This document shows positions 33,861 to 48,446 of a DNA stretch of 64,000 nt, piece after piece. This stretch comes from Adenophora triphylla var. japonica. Taxonomy: Eukaryota > Streptophyta > Magnoliopsida > Asterales > Campanulaceae. The stretch's first letter is position 1. Every line of letters begins with the position of its first letter. The stretch covers positions 42,418 to 106,417 of the forward strand of contig JAFEMH010006979.1 of assembly GCA_022495995.1 (NCBI GenBank), in the 5' to 3' direction. Under the pieces are notes generated by a model, which was not told the DNA's origin, did no database searches, and saw nothing but the letters and a program-made list of their open reading frames with translations. The translations under genes and the position numbers were made by a program.

Positions 33861-36366
33861 TGTGGGCACCTGACCCGGAACCTAACACGTGTCCCGAGTC
33901 CTAGAGCCCAAACTACGAAATACCACCTGAACTTTTTCAAAACATTTATACTTGACTTGAAAAGAACTAACTCTACACTTAACATTCAAACTCTAACTTG
34001 GGATCATCTCCACTTGGAGGAAAAGGGGTTAAATACTTAACAAACTTCAAACCACTTATTTACAAACCTTTACAAAAGTTCCATCTACAACTAAGTTCAA
34101 AAACTACTTACTTAGTTTCCATATTTACAAAAGTTTAAGTTATAATATACAAATCTACATAACATGTTTTATGAACAAACTCCAAACAAGGAGCATCAAC
34201 CAAAATACAAACCATCTAACTCCCAACATACCCGACAACCAAAATACTAGCACAAACTCCGCCCCGAACTCACTGGCCTGGTCCACCTGTCTCAGTTCGA
34301 TCTAAAACAATAAAGGGAGAAGGGTGAGAATAAATCTCAATAAGTTATTATGCATGCATCAAGATGCCAAGTAAATGCAACACATATAAGGTGCATATAA
34401 TCACGTTGGAAAAGCCGTAAACACATTCCGTTACCTTGGTTTACCTTTTCCCCGTCTGACCAATAAGTCGTATCATTTGGAGGATATCATTACATCACAA
34501 CCAATAACATATAACGGAGAGAGCTATTATAATAACTTCTCTCTTGTGAACTGCTTAAGCATATTCACATCTCATAAGACCCATTTTTCAGGGAACCATA
34601 TGAGATAGTAGCAACTCTGTAAGGCTTTTGGCTCAATACAGATGCTATAACCCCAATCTGTAGCCACAGAAGGGGACAGTCACATGTATAACGTAATCCG
34701 ATCACATTAGGTCACACTTTCCATAATTGATCGTATTCCGTTATACCCCTAGTCATCAGCTGATTATAACAAGTTCACGCACATAGTAGATACTTGAAGT
34801 AATATCCAACAAAAGTGATGATAACATATCAACATGGTAAAGCAATACTCATGTTAAATCAATAGTAAAGTGCAACATTTATTTCATGCACTAAAAACAC
34901 TAATATCAATGTATATGAACTCAATTGAAGTAGGAAAGTATTACAAACTACTCCTACATAGATCATATGCGATAATATATAATTTCTATAAAGGTCCACA
35001 TACTATTTACCAAGTTGAAGTTACTTTGGTTAAGTATAAATCAATGTTACGCAACAAGTTCGCGACAATATTACAAGTACTTCTACTAGTCCATTTTGAT
35101 CAACTAAAGTATCATTGTGTAGCTAAAAATTCTACTTTAATCTAAGTTAAAGAGTGTTCAAGTTGGTTCTCGTTTGATTAGGTTTTCAAGCCTTGGAAAC
35201 AGCTTCAGTTCTGCAGAGTAGGGCACGACTCGTGCCCCTTTACACCCCTCACAGATTCTGACGTCCCCACAGGTCACGACTTAGTTCATTTACCAGGGGA
35301 CGAATCGTGCCCAAGTCGTGCTTAGGGGCACGACTCGTGCTCCCTGTTCAGAATTCAGCACAGAATTTACATTACTCCAGCAAGTGCACAAAAATGACAA
35401 ACCCCAGTTTTTACTCTGTTTTTAAGTGACTCAAAACAGTACCAAATAATAACCAATACCAAACCCAAACCAATTTATACAACTTCTACACTAATTCAAC
35501 CCTTTACCTCATATTGGTACCAACTTTGTACCAAACATTCCATGCAATGAGTTATTTCCAATTCATGATTCCCAAATAAGAACACCAACCCATTTACTTA
35601 CTACTACAACACCCATTTCATGGTCAATTCAATTTCCCAATTTCAAAACCCATTATTTCCACTTCAAAAGTGTTTTCCTTTTATAAAACATTTTTACAAA
35701 CATTTTTAACAACAATATCAATGATTTAACAAGGTTTTGAAGAGAATCCATAATAACTTACTTGAATGATGAAAAATGAAATAATTCTTTGAGTAGCTTT
35801 AAATGATCCCCTCACTGCCAGGAACCCGAATCTGCCCGTGGATTTGAAAACAGAGAAGTATTGAAGGAGCTAGAATTTTTCTAAGAAGAACCTAGGGTTT
35901 TGAATGCTTTCTCCATGGAAATGACTTTTGGAGGTGGTGATGACTCTCCCAGGCAAATGAGAATGAAGAAAAGGCTTTCATTGTTTTTACTAATTCCATT
36001 TAATTCATTTTACATAAAAACTCCTCATTTACTTAATAAGTTTAAAATTAAAATTCTAACTATCCTCATTTATCACTAAACCTTTTAACACTACTAAGCA
36101 TTTTAATAAATTTATCTTTATTATTAATTCATAAGAAGTTTTCATTATTATTCCCTTTAGAACCTAAAACATTCTTTTTAATTCATTTTCATCCCAATTT
36201 CACATAAGTTAGTTAATGCCCAATCTAACTTATTAAATCCAAACAAACATATGAATAGTCACATAAAGTCAAGTAAAATCATAAAATGCACAAAATAAAA
36301 TATTTCTACCTGAACCCCACGTACTTAACAAGTAATTAAATAGTGCCTAATATCGGGGTCGTCACA
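33861..36366 (-). repeat. Tekay 3' LTR
   Basis: 2,506 bp. It carries the ~226-bp segment (about 34975-35200) that the left copy lost, and palindromes at 35221-35237 and ~35325-35340. Confidence 0.92.
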
Positions 36367-36383
36367 CTCACTCCCCCTTAAAG
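36367..36383 (-). other. Tekay polypurine tract
   Basis: On minus, CTTTAAGGGGGAGTGAG immediately before the 3' LTR. Confidence 0.75.
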
Positions 36384-36400
36384 AAAATTCGCCCCGAATT

Positions 36401-39400
36401 TTAAGTAAACTTACTTGTACTCTCAAATAGAGAAGGATACTTCTCCCTCATCTCCGACTCTAACTCCCACGTAGCCTCTTCAATAGTATGATTTCTCCAA
36501 AGCACCTTCACTACCGGAATACTCTTAGTTCTCAATTCTTTTACTTGAAATTCTAAGATTCTCAAAGGTTCTTCTACATAAGACATGTCAGCTTGAATTT
36601 CTTCGAGAGGTGAACTCAATATGTGAGAAGGATCGTGACAATATTTTCTAAGCATAGACACATGGAAGACATCGTGAAGCAAAGAGAAGGATGGAGGCAA
36701 CGCCAACCGGTAAGCTAGTTCCCCAATCTTCTCTATGATCTCAAACGGTCCTACGAACCTTGGAGCGAGTTTCCCCTTATTCCCAAACCTTTTAATCCCG
36801 GTCCTAGGAGAAATTTTTAAGAAAACCAAGTCACCAATTTGAAAAGATAAATCCCGTCTTCGATTGTCGGCGTAGCTCTTCTGCCTACTCTGAGCTGTCT
36901 TCAACCTATCTCGAATCACTTTGACTTTCTCCGTTGAATCCCGAACCAAATCCGGACCCCAAAGTCTAGCTTCACCCACTTCATCCCAACATATAGGAGA
37001 TCGACATCTTCTACCATACAACGCTTCATAAGGAGCCATCTCAATACTAGATTGATAACTGTTGTTGTAGGCGAACTCGACTAACGGCAAATGATCTTCC
37101 CAAGATAACTGAAAATCCATCACACACGCTCTAAGCATATCCTCTAAAATCTGAATAGTTCGCTCAGACTGCCCATCTGTCTGAGGATGAAACACCATGC
37201 TGAAACATAGCTTATAACCCAAAGCTTCGTGCAATGCCCTCCAGAATCTAGAAGTGAACCTCGGATCTCTATCTGACACGATACTAACTGGAACCCCGTG
37301 GAGTCTAACAATTTCCTTCATATACAACTGAGCCAATCTCTCCATCGAAAATTTTGTTGACACAGAAAGAAAATGAGTCGATTTCGTCAATCGATCCACT
37401 ATAACCCAAATGGCATCCATCTTCTTCACGGTAAGAGGCAAACCTGTTACAAAGTCCATTGAAATCCCTTCCCATTTCCACTCCGGAATCTCTAATGGTT
37501 GAAGTAATCCTGCCAGTCTTTGATGTTCCGCTTTGACTTGTTGACATGTTAGGCACTTAGACACAAAATCCGCTATTTCTCTTTTCATCCCATTCCACCA
37601 ATATCCTCGCTTCAAATCTTGGTACATCTTCATACTACTCGGATGAACGGCGAACTTGGACTTATGACTCTCTTCTAGAACACGCTTCTTGATCTCTGGT
37701 GAGGAAGGAACACAAATACGACCTCGGAAAGTAAGGAGTCCATCACTATTCAAAGAAAAATCCCCGGTTTTACCATCTTGAACTTGTCCCAATATTTTCT
37801 TCAATTCCGCATCATGTGATTGAGCTTCCATCAAATCTCCATACAAAGTTGGAACGGCTCGGACATTCGCAAAAAGTAACTCATGCCTTGACTCCCGAGA
37901 ACTCAAAGTTGATAAGTAAGCCTTCCGGCTAATCGCATCCGCAACAACATTCGCCTTCCCCAGATGATATGAAATCACGCAATCAAAGTCCTTCAAAAAC
38001 TCTAGCCATCTTCGTTGTCTATTGTTCAACTCCTTTTGTGTAAATAAATATTTCAAACTCTTCTGATCCTTGAAAATCTCAAATCTCGCTCCGTATAGAT
38101 AATGCTTCCACTTGTACAACGCAAAAATAATCGCAGCTAACTCCATGTCATGAGTAGGATAGTTCTGTTCAGCCGGTGACAACTTCCGAGAAGCATACGC
38201 AACCACTTTCCCATCCTGCATCAACACACATCCCAAGCCCTCCTTCGAGGCATCACTAAATATCACAAAATTCTCGCAACCGTTGGGAAGGGTCAGAACA
38301 GGAGCTGTTGTCAACCATTTCTTCAACTCTTCAAAGCTAGCTTCACATTTAGAATCCCATACAAACAGTACATCTTTCCGTGTCAAACGAGTCAACGGAG
38401 TTGCAATACGAGAGAACCCCTCAATAAATCTTCGGTAGTATCCCGCTAACCCAAGAAAACTTCGAACCTCGATTCTTAGTTGAAAGAATTTGCTTCCAAC
38501 TAACAATGGCTTCAATCTTAGAAGGATCAACAGAAATTCCCGAGCTAGAAACAACATGCCCCAAGAAAGATATCTGCTCGAGCCAGAACTCACACTTACT
38601 GAACTTGGCGAACAATTGCTTTTCCCGGAGAAGAGAAAGAACAATCCTCAAATGAGTCTCATTTTCCTCCCGGGACTTAGAATAGACAAGAATATCATCA
38701 ATGAACACCACAACGAAGCTATCAAGGTACGGCTTGAAGATACGATTCATCATATCCATAAATACGGCTGGAGCGTTAGTCAATCCAAAAGGCATAACTA
38801 CGAACTCATAATGACCATATCTCGTCCTGAAAGTTGTTTTAGAGATGTCGTCGGGTCTAATCTTCAACTGATGGTATCCGCTTCTCAAATCAAGCTTTGA
38901 GTAAATGGCGGAACCTTGAAGTTGATCGAACAGATCATCAATATGCGGGAGAGGATACTTGTTCTTTATAGTGGCTTGATTCAGGAGACGGTAATCAATA
39001 CACAATCTCAGAGTACCATCCTTCTTATGGACAAATAAAACAGGAGCCCCCCACGGTGACACACTAGGGCGGATAAACCCCTATCTAATAACTCTTGCAA
39101 CTGAGTCTTCAACTCTTTTAATTCAGCAGGAGCCATTCTATAAGGTGCCTTAGAAATAGGTGTGGTACCGGGCACTAAATCAATGCAAAACTCTACCTCA
39201 CGATCAGGAGGCATAGAGTACTCGGTAGAGAATACATCACCAAACTCATTTACTATGGGAACATCTTTTAACTCAGGGGACTTTTTATTGGAATCTACAA
39301 CATAAGCTAAATACCCCGCACACCCTTTTGAAAGCAATTTTCTAGCCTTTATAGCAGAAATAACATGAATACCAAACAAAGACTTGTCGGCATCAAACAC

Positions 39401-40652
39401 AAAAGAAGGCATATCAGGGATATCAAATAAGACCTTCTTCCAACGACAGTCAACCATGGCATGGTAACGACTCAACCAATCCATACCAAGTATTACATCA
39501 AAATCCCGGATTTGTAACTCTACTAAATCTGCTGGCAAAACGTGCCCACAAATAACCACATCACAACCATTGTACATCACAGAAGAAGTGAGGCACTCTC
39601 CCATAGGAGTTAACACCTCAAGCACATAAGGCATAATATTAAGTAATTTATGCAATGCAAATGTAAAATGAGACGCAACAAACGAATGGGAAGACCCGGG
39701 ATCTATAAGGACGCGAGCCTTAACTCCTGAGACAGGAATAATACCTCTAATGACAACGTTCGGGTCAACCTCTCCTCTTCCTAAGGCAAATACACGACCT
39801 TGAACTTTATCCTTAGGCTTTCCTTCGTTATCTCTTTTAATTCCCCCTCGTGGTCCACCTTGACCACTACCCGAATCTTGCCCTCGCAACTTGGGACAGT
39901 TTCTTCTAAAGTGACCATCTCCCCCACATTCTAGACATTTCCCCAATTTGCTCCAGCATCTCTCTTCTGAATGACCCAACTTCTTACAAAATCCACAAAC
40001 AACCCCAGACTGTCTTGAAGGAGTACGAACCCCTGGAGTCACTACATTTCCGCTTCTTGCTACGCCCAGATTTTGAAATCTTGATGGCCCCCTATTCTGA
40101 CCCGAACTTTGCCCTTGGAACCTTTGCTTGCTTCCACCTCCACCTTATGACTTACTTTGTGCTCTTCGATGTCATTCTCTATTCTATAAGCTCGGTTCAC
40201 CGCTGCTTGGAAGTCATTGAAGTCATACGTCAACAGTTGCTTACAAAACTCTAACCTCAATCCTTTTACAAATTTGTATACCCGTCTCTCTTCATCAGGC
40301 ACCAAGTGTAGACAATAACGAGCCAACTCTGTGAATTTGGCCGAGTACTGAGCTGCTGTCAAAGTCCCTTGCTCCAATCTAAGGAATTCGGCCTCCTTTC
40401 AATCTCTAGTCACCATTGGAATGAAGTGGTTCCAAAACTTATGCGTGAAATTCTCCCAGGTTCTCGGTGTATGATCTCTATCCCAACTATCTTGAACAAT
40501 ATTCCACCAATGCTTGGCTGCTCCTTCTAACTTAAAGACTGCACATCTAACCTTTTCGTCGTCAGGGCTCTCCATCGCCGCAAAGATTTTGTTCATCGAT
40601 TCTAACCCCCTTTCCGCCTTCACCGGATCAGGATCACCATTGAAACTAGGAG
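36401..40652 (-). pseudogene. Tekay gag (C-terminal part) and pol, broken (right copy)
   Basis: Counterpart of the intact frame at 7845-12094. From right to left: gag 40652-40399, ended by TGA where the left copy has CGA (~40399); gag continues 40377-40060, then a shift near 40140-40060; zinc knuckles, protease and RT start 40042-39008; a one-base loss in a C run near 39080 shifts the frame; RT with [12 protein letters not shown] to ~38490; a complex difference at ~38470-38490; then RNase H, integrase and chromodomain in one frame to 36401. Domain content is complete, but at least four lesions break it. Protease again shows DPG. Confidence 0.9.
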
Positions 40653-40657
40653 GATTC

Positions 40658-42089
40658 TGTAGGTGTTAGTGCCCTAGGCCTATAGAGATAGACTTTTATG
40701 TAATGTCATCGTTCATTTATATATGAGATTATTTCTTTGATTATTATATGTGTTTGCATGTTTAGTTATAATAATCGTGTCCCTAGTACTTATGAAGCAC
40801 TAGTATGAAGTCTAATGGATAATCATGTGATGATTATATGCATGGAGATGCACATTAGATTCATGGGTACTTGTTAGAGAACAAGGTACTGGACTTGACC
40901 CATTATGAGATTTATGTCATGGTCAAATGTCATAATTAAATCTCATATAGTCATATCATTGATATCCTTTGACCTGAGATTATCATCGTCTTCCGCTCGA
41001 TGAATATCATGTTTGATATAGTTTAACGTTGTCTTTAACCGGATGACAATAAGGGCTATCATTGGCATGGTATGATTTTTGTTGGGAAGAATGATAAGTC
41101 AAGATGGAAATTGTCCCTCGTAAAGAGAGATGTTTGCTAGGCCACTCGTAAGTAAGATTGATGTAGTGCATGGCCATGCCCGAATGAATTAATGTGATTA
41201 ATGTCATTCGATTAATCAATTTACTTGGTAATGAGAAAGCATTGAACAATATGAGTTGACGTGGACCATGACTCATGTTCAATATAACATCGTGTGACAA
41301 TGGGATTGTGATATGTTCTATGTAGGAAAATTGAACTTGATATTATATTATTTGGGTAGGCATGATGGCTTGCTAGAGTCCGCTCATGTCTTATGAGGAT
41401 CGATGTGATCGAACTCATTGCCAACATAATATAGTCCTATGGGGTCACACGCATCGAACGAATTGTCAAAAATGAAGAATATGGAGTTTTTGTTCTCAGG
41501 GGACGACTCGTCCCCGGGCCGTAACCAACTATTCCCCTTAAAGGGGACGCCGATTCGTAAGATGGGTGCCGGGGACGACTCGTCCCCGGGCACCGGATCG
41601 ACGCGAAATTGACTTAAAACTAGGGTTTTCACGAGGGGAAAAGTTTTATAACGTATAAATACTTACCCCTGGTTGCCCTAGCCGTCATAAGAACGTTTTG
41701 GCTTGAGAGAAACACAAAAAGTGAGAGATTTCAATTGAGAATTGAGAATCAAACACTACCAAATCCATTGTTCTTCATTGATTGAAAGGTGTTTCAATCA
41801 ATAGGATCTAGCAATCCTCCTAGAAGAGTTCTAGGGTTCGTTCATCGCGTGGATACACATAGAGGATCTTCGCTCGTCAAGATCTTTGGTTCGTGATTCC
41901 CGTTCGTTCATCAAGGATTAACAAGGTCGTTCAATCTGGAGTTGGGTCAAGTTTATCAAAGTCAAAAGCATTCAAGGTTGGTATTTCTATTTCATCTTTC
42001 TTAATTATTCATCTAGAACGGATTCTAGGACTTGGGGTTTTTCGAGTTATTGCTTATTCCGCTGCGCATGGACCCTCGGAAACCCTACA
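40658..42089 (+). repeat. Copia-B 5' LTR
   Basis: TGTAGGTGTT to GAAACCCTACA. GGGGACGACTCGTCCCC palindromes at 41499-41515 and 41571-41587. TATA-like TATAAATAC near 41655. Confidence 0.92.
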
Positions 42090-42090
42090 G

Positions 42091-42102
42091 TGGTATCAGA
42101 GC
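42091..42102 (+). other. Copia-B primer-binding site (tRNA-iMet)
   Basis: TGGTATCAGAGC one base after the LTR end. Confidence 0.9.
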
Positions 42103-43046
42103 CCCGTTCATGATGCTTAGTTAGATAATCATGATAATTGTGTAATATGATTATATGAATTTTCATGATGTGCATGATCTAGAATATGAAATTGTATGAG
42201 TTTTACTTGTGAAGTAATTGTATATATAGATATACCATGATTATGAAATTGTAATATATGATTAATATGATTAATCTAGATTATGGGATGTCAATTTCAT
42301 TAATATGATTAATGTGATTAATCTTGGATGTTTGTGAAGTATTACTTAGTATATTGGCTGGACACCAAAACCTTCCCCACAGGCACTTCGATGGAAGTGT
42401 GGGATAAACTTGGAGCACGTGGCCGCGTACTAGTAATTACTGATCAAATGTGATATGTGTTGCATCATTCCATGTTCATAATTATGCTCATATAGTTTTC
42501 ATGAATCAACCTTGGGATGTAATTGATAAGCATGAAAAATTGAACCTTCTTTGTAATTTGAGTTTGTTTATGCCACCCATGTTTAAACACTTTCAAGGAA
42601 AGTACACTGATAGTTTCATGTAGGCTACGCCACGGTGAGGTACATTGATTCTATCTTTGTATGATCAAGATGAGCAAACAAAGTGATTGCTATACGTTTA
42701 ACATGGTTGAACTCAATTAGGCTATCAAAACAGTTTTGGGCCTAAGGCATAAGATGAGATTGAAACATGTGACATATGATGTCTATAATCTCATAATGAT
42801 CTAAGAGTCATATATAGATATGATTGATAAATGTTATCTACCTTTTTAGTTTAATTTTGAGCAATGTGCCATAGCCGACTTGAAATTAAATTAAAGTTGG
42901 GTCTTAGCCTATTAAATTATATTATACATGTTTGTATAAGAAGGTTATATAATTTAGTGGGAGTATTTGTGAAATACGTTAATTAATCTCTTAAATGAAT
43001 TGGTACTCATATGTGTTCATATCTTGTTGCATATCTTTGTAGATCA
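42103..43046 (+). other. Copia-B untranslated leader
   Basis: About 940 bp of AT-rich leader between PBS and gag. No gene is seen. Confidence 0.6.
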
Positions 43047-43860
43047 ATGGCTGTAAACAATAATCAAAACATGTCACTGCGATCAGTCCTTGAGAAGGAC
43101 AAGTTAGAGGAGAATGGCAATAACTATGTGGATTGGATCCGCAGTTTGGGAATTGTTCTCAAACAGGAAAGGAAGTTGTACATTCTCGATGGACCCGTTC
43201 CACCCGAGCCGGCTGTTAATGCAACTAAAGCGGAAAGGGACCAACATAAGAAGCATATGGATGATTCTATTGATGTTGGTTGCTCGATGCTTGCTACCAT
43301 GTGTAAGGCTCTTCAGAAGGACCTTGTACACATGGAAGCCTATGATTTGGGAAATCATTTGAAGGAAATGTTCCAGCTTGCAAGCCCGTACGGAAAGGTT
43401 TGACACTATGAAGGCTCTTCATTCATCCAAGACGATTGAAGGACAACCTGTCGGGCCTCATGTGTTGACGATGAAGGGTCACCTCGAACACCTTGAGAGG
43501 CTTGGGTATCCTATCCAGCTAGAGCCGGCTACGGATATGATATTGCATTCACTCCTGAGAGTTATAATCAGTTTGTTCTGAATTATAACATGAATGGGAT
43601 GAATAAATCTCTGTCTAAATTGTATGGGATGCTAAAGAATGCGGAGAACAATATTACCAAGAAAACCAATCAAGTGTTGATGGTGAATAAAGGAAAGGGG
43701 TTCAAAAACAAGGGTAAAGCAAAAGTTGCTAAACCGGAGGCAAAGGCTGCCGTTGCTGAGAAGCCTAAACCCAAATCCCAAAAGGATGCGGTGTGCTACC
43801 ATTGCAAGGAAACTGGGCATTGGAGGCGTAATCGCAAGCTTTATCAGAAGGACTGAAGAA
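43047..43860 (+). pseudogene. Copia-B gag
   Basis: ATG at 43047 (MAVNNNQNMSLRSVLEKDKL), UBN2-type gag to 43403, then a frame shift near 43385 and a second near 43530-43560. Zinc knuckle at ~43793 reads CYHCKETGHWRRNR, with the last Cys replaced by Arg (Cys in the left copy). Ends near 43855. Confidence 0.82.
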
Positions 43861-43884
43861 GAAGGGCAATGAGATTGCCATGAC

Positions 43885-46800
43885 TTGTGTATCTATGTGA
43901 TAGATATTTTACTTTCTACCTCTAGTTCTTGGGTATTAGATACCGGATGTGGATCTCACATTTGCCTAAATGTGCAGGGACTAAATAATAGAAGGTTGCT
44001 CAAAGAGGGTGAAGTAGATCTACGGGTTGGAAATGGAGCAAGAGTTGCTGCATTGGCCGTAGGGACTTACGAAGTCACTTTACCAAGCGGATTAATTTTA
44101 GTTTTAAATAACTGTTATTATGTTCCGGATTTGAGCAGAAACATTATTTCTATTTCATGTTTAGACAATGAGGGTTACAATTTTCTTATTGCGAATAAGA
44201 AATTTTCAATTTATTTGAATGACATGCTTTATTGTGTTGCTCATTCTTTTAATGGCCTTTATGTCTTGGATGTTGAGAATAATGTTGATAATGTCTATCA
44301 TGTTAGTAAGAAATCCAAACCAAACAATGTGAATGACACATATAAATGGCATTGCCGTCTTGGGCACATAAACGAGAAACGCATCTCTAAACTCCATAAA
44401 GATGGATATTTAGACTCACATGATTATGAATCATATGATGTTTGCGAGTCTTGTTTATTGGGCAAGATGACTAAAGCACCTTTTACTAAGAGTAGTGAAA
44501 GGGCTAGTGATTTGTTGGCCCTCATACATACTGATGTATGTGGACCAATGAATAGCATTGCTAGGGGAGGATTTCGGTACTTCATAACGTTCACTGATGA
44601 CTTATCTAGATATGGCTACGTCTATCTGATGAAGTACAAAAGTGAAGCATTTGAGATATTTAGAATATTTCAAAGTGAAGTACAAAATCAACTTGGCAAA
44701 ACTATTAAAACACTTCGATCTCGATCGAGGTGGTGAATATTTGAGCCAAGAATTTGACGATCATCCGAAAAGTTGTGGAATTGTTTCGTAACTTACTCCA
44801 CCCTAACACCACAATGGAATGGTGTGTCCGAGAGGAGAAATCGAACCCTATTAGATATGGTTCGATCGATGATGAGTCAAGTTAACCTTCCTATTTCCTT
44901 TTGGGGACATGCACTGGAAACAGCTGCTTTCACACTTAACAAGGTCCCTACTAAATCGGCTCCTAAAACCCCACATGAGATGTGGCATGGAAGAAAGCCT
45001 AGCTTATCTTTCATGAAGATTTTGGGATGTGAGGCTTATGTAAAGAAATTGGTTTCGAACATAAACTTGCACCTAGATCTGATAAATGTATTTTCGTTGG
45101 TTATCCTAAGGAAACGAAAGGATATCAATTTTACAACCAATCCGAGAACAAAGTGTTTGTTGCTCGAAACGGTGTCTTTCTAGAGAAAGAGTTTCTATCT
45201 AAAGAAACTAGTGGGAGTAAAATTGATCTTGAAGAAATTCAAGAACCTGAAAATGACATAGAGCCAGTAGTAGAGACGGAACCAAATTCACAAGCTGTTG
45301 TGGAACCGGTTCAAGATACACAAGTTCTTCGCAGATCGGATAGGATACGATCCGAACCTGAGAGATATGGATTTCTCATGACGGAAAGTAATGAAGTAGA
45401 AATCATTGATAATGATGAACCTACTTCCTATCAAGAGGCGATGTCCACTCCTGATTCGGACAAGTGGCTAGGAGCCATGGAATCCGAAATCAAATCCATG
45501 TACGATAATCAAGTTTGGAACTTGATTGATCCACCCGAAGGTGTAAAAACCATAGGGTGCAAGTGGGTTTTCAAAAAGAAAACCGACATGGATGGGAAGG
45601 TACATACTTATAAGGCTAGGCTAGTTGCTAAGGGGTATAGGCAGATTCATTGCGTTGACTATGATGAAACCTTTTCGCCCGTAGCAATGCTTAAGTCTAT
45701 TAGAATCCTAATTGCCATAGCCGCATATTACGACTATGAGATATGGAAAATGGACGTCAAAACAGCGTTTCTTAACGGAAAACTACTTGAGGATGTATAC
45801 ATGATACAGCCTGAAGGGTTTGTCGATCCAAAGGATTCTAACAAAGTGTGTAAGTTGCGGAGATCCATTTATGGATTGAAGCAAGCTTCCCGGAGCTGGA
45901 ATCTACGTTTTGATAAATCAGTCAAAGAGTTTGGCTTCATCAAAAATGAAGATGAGCCTTGTGTATACAAGAAGATAAGTGGGAGCATAGTGCTATTTCT
46001 GGTATTGTATGTCGATGACATCTTGCTCATTGGAAACAATGTTCCTGCACTTGAGACTGTAAAGTCCTGGATAGGAAAATGTTTCTCAATGAAAGATATG
46101 GGTGAGGCGGCTTATATCCTTGGTATCAATATCTATAGAGATAGATCAAGAAGGATGATTGGTTTGAGTCAGAGTACATATATTGACAAGGTCCTTAGAA
46201 GATTCAGCATGGAAAATTCTAAGAGAGGATACTTGCCAATGGGACATGGCATTACTCTTAGCAAGACTCATTGTCCTGAGACAAATGATGAGCGAAAGAG
46301 GATGAGTGATATACCATATGCTTCTGCAATTGGGTCTATCATGTATGCCATGTTATGTACTAGACTGATGTCTCGTACGCTCTAAGCGCAACGAGTAGAT
46401 ACCAGCCCGATCCCGGTGAGAACCATTGGATAGTTTGTCAAGAATATCCTTAAGTACTTGAGAAGGACTAAGGATGGATTCTTGGTATTTGGAGGAATGG
46501 AAGATGATCTGGTTGTAAAGGGTTACACAAATGAAAGCTTCCAAACCGACAAAGATGACTATAGATCGCAAATGGTTTTGTGTTTATGCTAAATGGAGGT
46601 GATGTTTGTTGGAAGAGTTCCAAGCGAGCACCGTTGCGATTCTACAACGAAGCCGAATACATAGCAAAGATCGGATGCGGCTAAGGAGGCGGTTTGGATC
46701 AAGAAGTTCGTTAGTGACTTAGAAGTCGTTCCGAGTATCACTAACCCGATAGAGCTGTTCTGTGACAACAATGGTGCTATTGCCCAAGCAAAAGAACCAA

Positions 46801-46997
46801 GGTCACATCAGCGATCCAAACACATTTTGAGACGCTTCCACCTCATTCGAGAAATCTGTGAAAGGGAGGACGTCAAGATATGCAAGGTACCAACGGATGA
46901 CAACATCTCGGACCCTCTCACCAAGCCTTTACCACAAGCTAAACATGATGGTCATGTTAGGTCCATGGGTATAAGATACATGAATGATTGGGCCTAG
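43885..46997 (+). pseudogene. Copia-B pol: protease, integrase, RT, RNase H, broken
   Basis: Frame 43885-44736: protease (VLDTGCGSHICL ~43935), integrase HHCC finger (WHCRLGHINEKR, CESCLLGKMTKAPF) and first catalytic region (DVCGPM ~44535). A shift at ~44725 destroys the second Asp region; QWNGVSERRNRT resumes at ~44813. Another shift at ~45065-45150. Frame 45153-46385 holds a full RT (CKWVFKKKTD, MDVKTAFLNG, YVDD near 46010). RNase H (~46385-46997) is in pieces with many CAG/CTG-type disturbances; the terminal wording (SDPLTKPLPQAKHDGH-like) is still recognisable near 46910. Confidence 0.9.
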
Positions 46998-47000
46998 TGC

Positions 47001-47010
47001 AAGTGGGAGA
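47001..47010 (+). other. Copia-B polypurine tract
   Basis: AAGTGGGAGA directly upstream of the 3' LTR. Confidence 0.7.
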
Positions 47011-47011
47011 C

Positions 47012-48441
47012 TGTAGGTGTTAGTTCCCTAGGCCTATAGAGATAGACTTTTATGTAATGTCATCGTTCATTTATATATGAGATTATTTCTTTGATTATTA
47101 TATGTGTTTGCATGTTTAGTTATAATAATCGTGTCCCTAGTACTTATGAAGCACTAGTATGAAGTCTAATGGATAATCATGTGATGATTATATGCATGGA
47201 GATGCACATTAGATTCATGGGTACTTGTTAGAGAACAAGGTACTGGACTTGACCCATTATGAGATTTATGTCATGGTCAAATGTCATAATTAAATCTCAT
47301 ATAGTCATATCATTGATATCCTTTGACCTGAGATTATCATCGTCTTCCGCTCGATGAATATCATGTTTGATATAGTTTAACGTTGTCTTTAACCGGATGA
47401 CAATAAGGGCTATCATTGGCATGGTATGATTCTTGTTGGGAAGAATGATAAGTCAAGATGGAAATTGTCCCTCGTAAAGAGAGATGTTTGCTAGGCCACT
47501 CGTAAGTAAGATTGATGTAGTGCATGGCCATGCCCGAATGAATTAATGTGATTAATGTCATTCGATTAATCAATTTACTTGGTAACGAGAAAGCATTGAA
47601 CAATATAAGTTGATGTGGACCATGACTCATGTTCAATATAACATCGTGTGACAATGGGATTGTGATATGTTCTATGTAGGAAAATCGAACTTGATATTAT
47701 ATTATTTGGGTAGGCATGATGGCTTGCTAGAGTCCGCTCATGTCTTATGAGGATCGATGTGATCGAACTCATTGCCAACATAATATAGTCCTATGGGGTC
47801 ACACGCATCGAACGAATTGTCAAAAATGAAGAATATGGAGTTTTTGTTCTCAGGGGACGACTTCGTCCCAAAGCCGTAACCAACTATTCCCCTTAAAGGG
47901 GACGCCGTCAGAAGCCGGGTGCCGGGGACGACTCGTCCCACAGGCACTGGACTGACGCGGAATTGACTTAAAACTAGGGTTTTCACGAGGGGAAAAGTTT
48001 TATAACGTATAAATACTTACCCCTGGTTGCCCTAGCCGTCATAAGAACGTTTTGGCTTGAGAGACACAAAAAGTGAGAGATTTCAATTGAGAATTGAGAA
48101 TCAAACACTACCAAATCCATTGTTCTTCATTGATTGAAAGGTGTTTCAATCAATAGGATCTAGCAATCCTCCTAGAAGAGTTCTAGGGTTCGTTCATCGC
48201 GTGGATACACATAGAGGATCTTCGCTCGTCAAGATCTTTGGTTCGTGATTCCCGTTCGTTCATCAAGGATTAACAAGGTCGTTCAATCTGGAGTTGGGTC
48301 AAGTTTATCAAAGGCAAAAGCATTTAAGGTTGGTATTTCTATTTCATCTTTCTTAATTATTCATCTAGAAGGGATTCTAGGGCTTGGGGTTGTTCGAGTT
48401 ATTGCTTATTCCGCTGCGCATGGACCCTCGGAAACCCTACA
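47012..48441 (+). repeat. Copia-B 3' LTR
   Basis: Near-identical to 40658-42089. The first palindrome is degenerate (GGGGACGACTTCGTCCC, ~47857) and the second is near-perfect (~47926). Confidence 0.92.
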
Positions 48442-48446
48442 GATTC

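Larger units (their letters stand above)
40658..48441 (+). mobile_element. Copia-B, complete
   Basis: LTRs 40658-42089 and 47012-48441 (~1,430 bp each), perfect TSD GATTC (40653-40657, 48442-48446), tRNA-Met PBS, gag, pol, PPT. Inserted in Tekay gag. It is a Copia lineage different from SIRE (protease DTGCGSH, RT wording KSIRILIAIAAYYDYEIW); I do not assign it further. 7.8 kb. Confidence 0.93.
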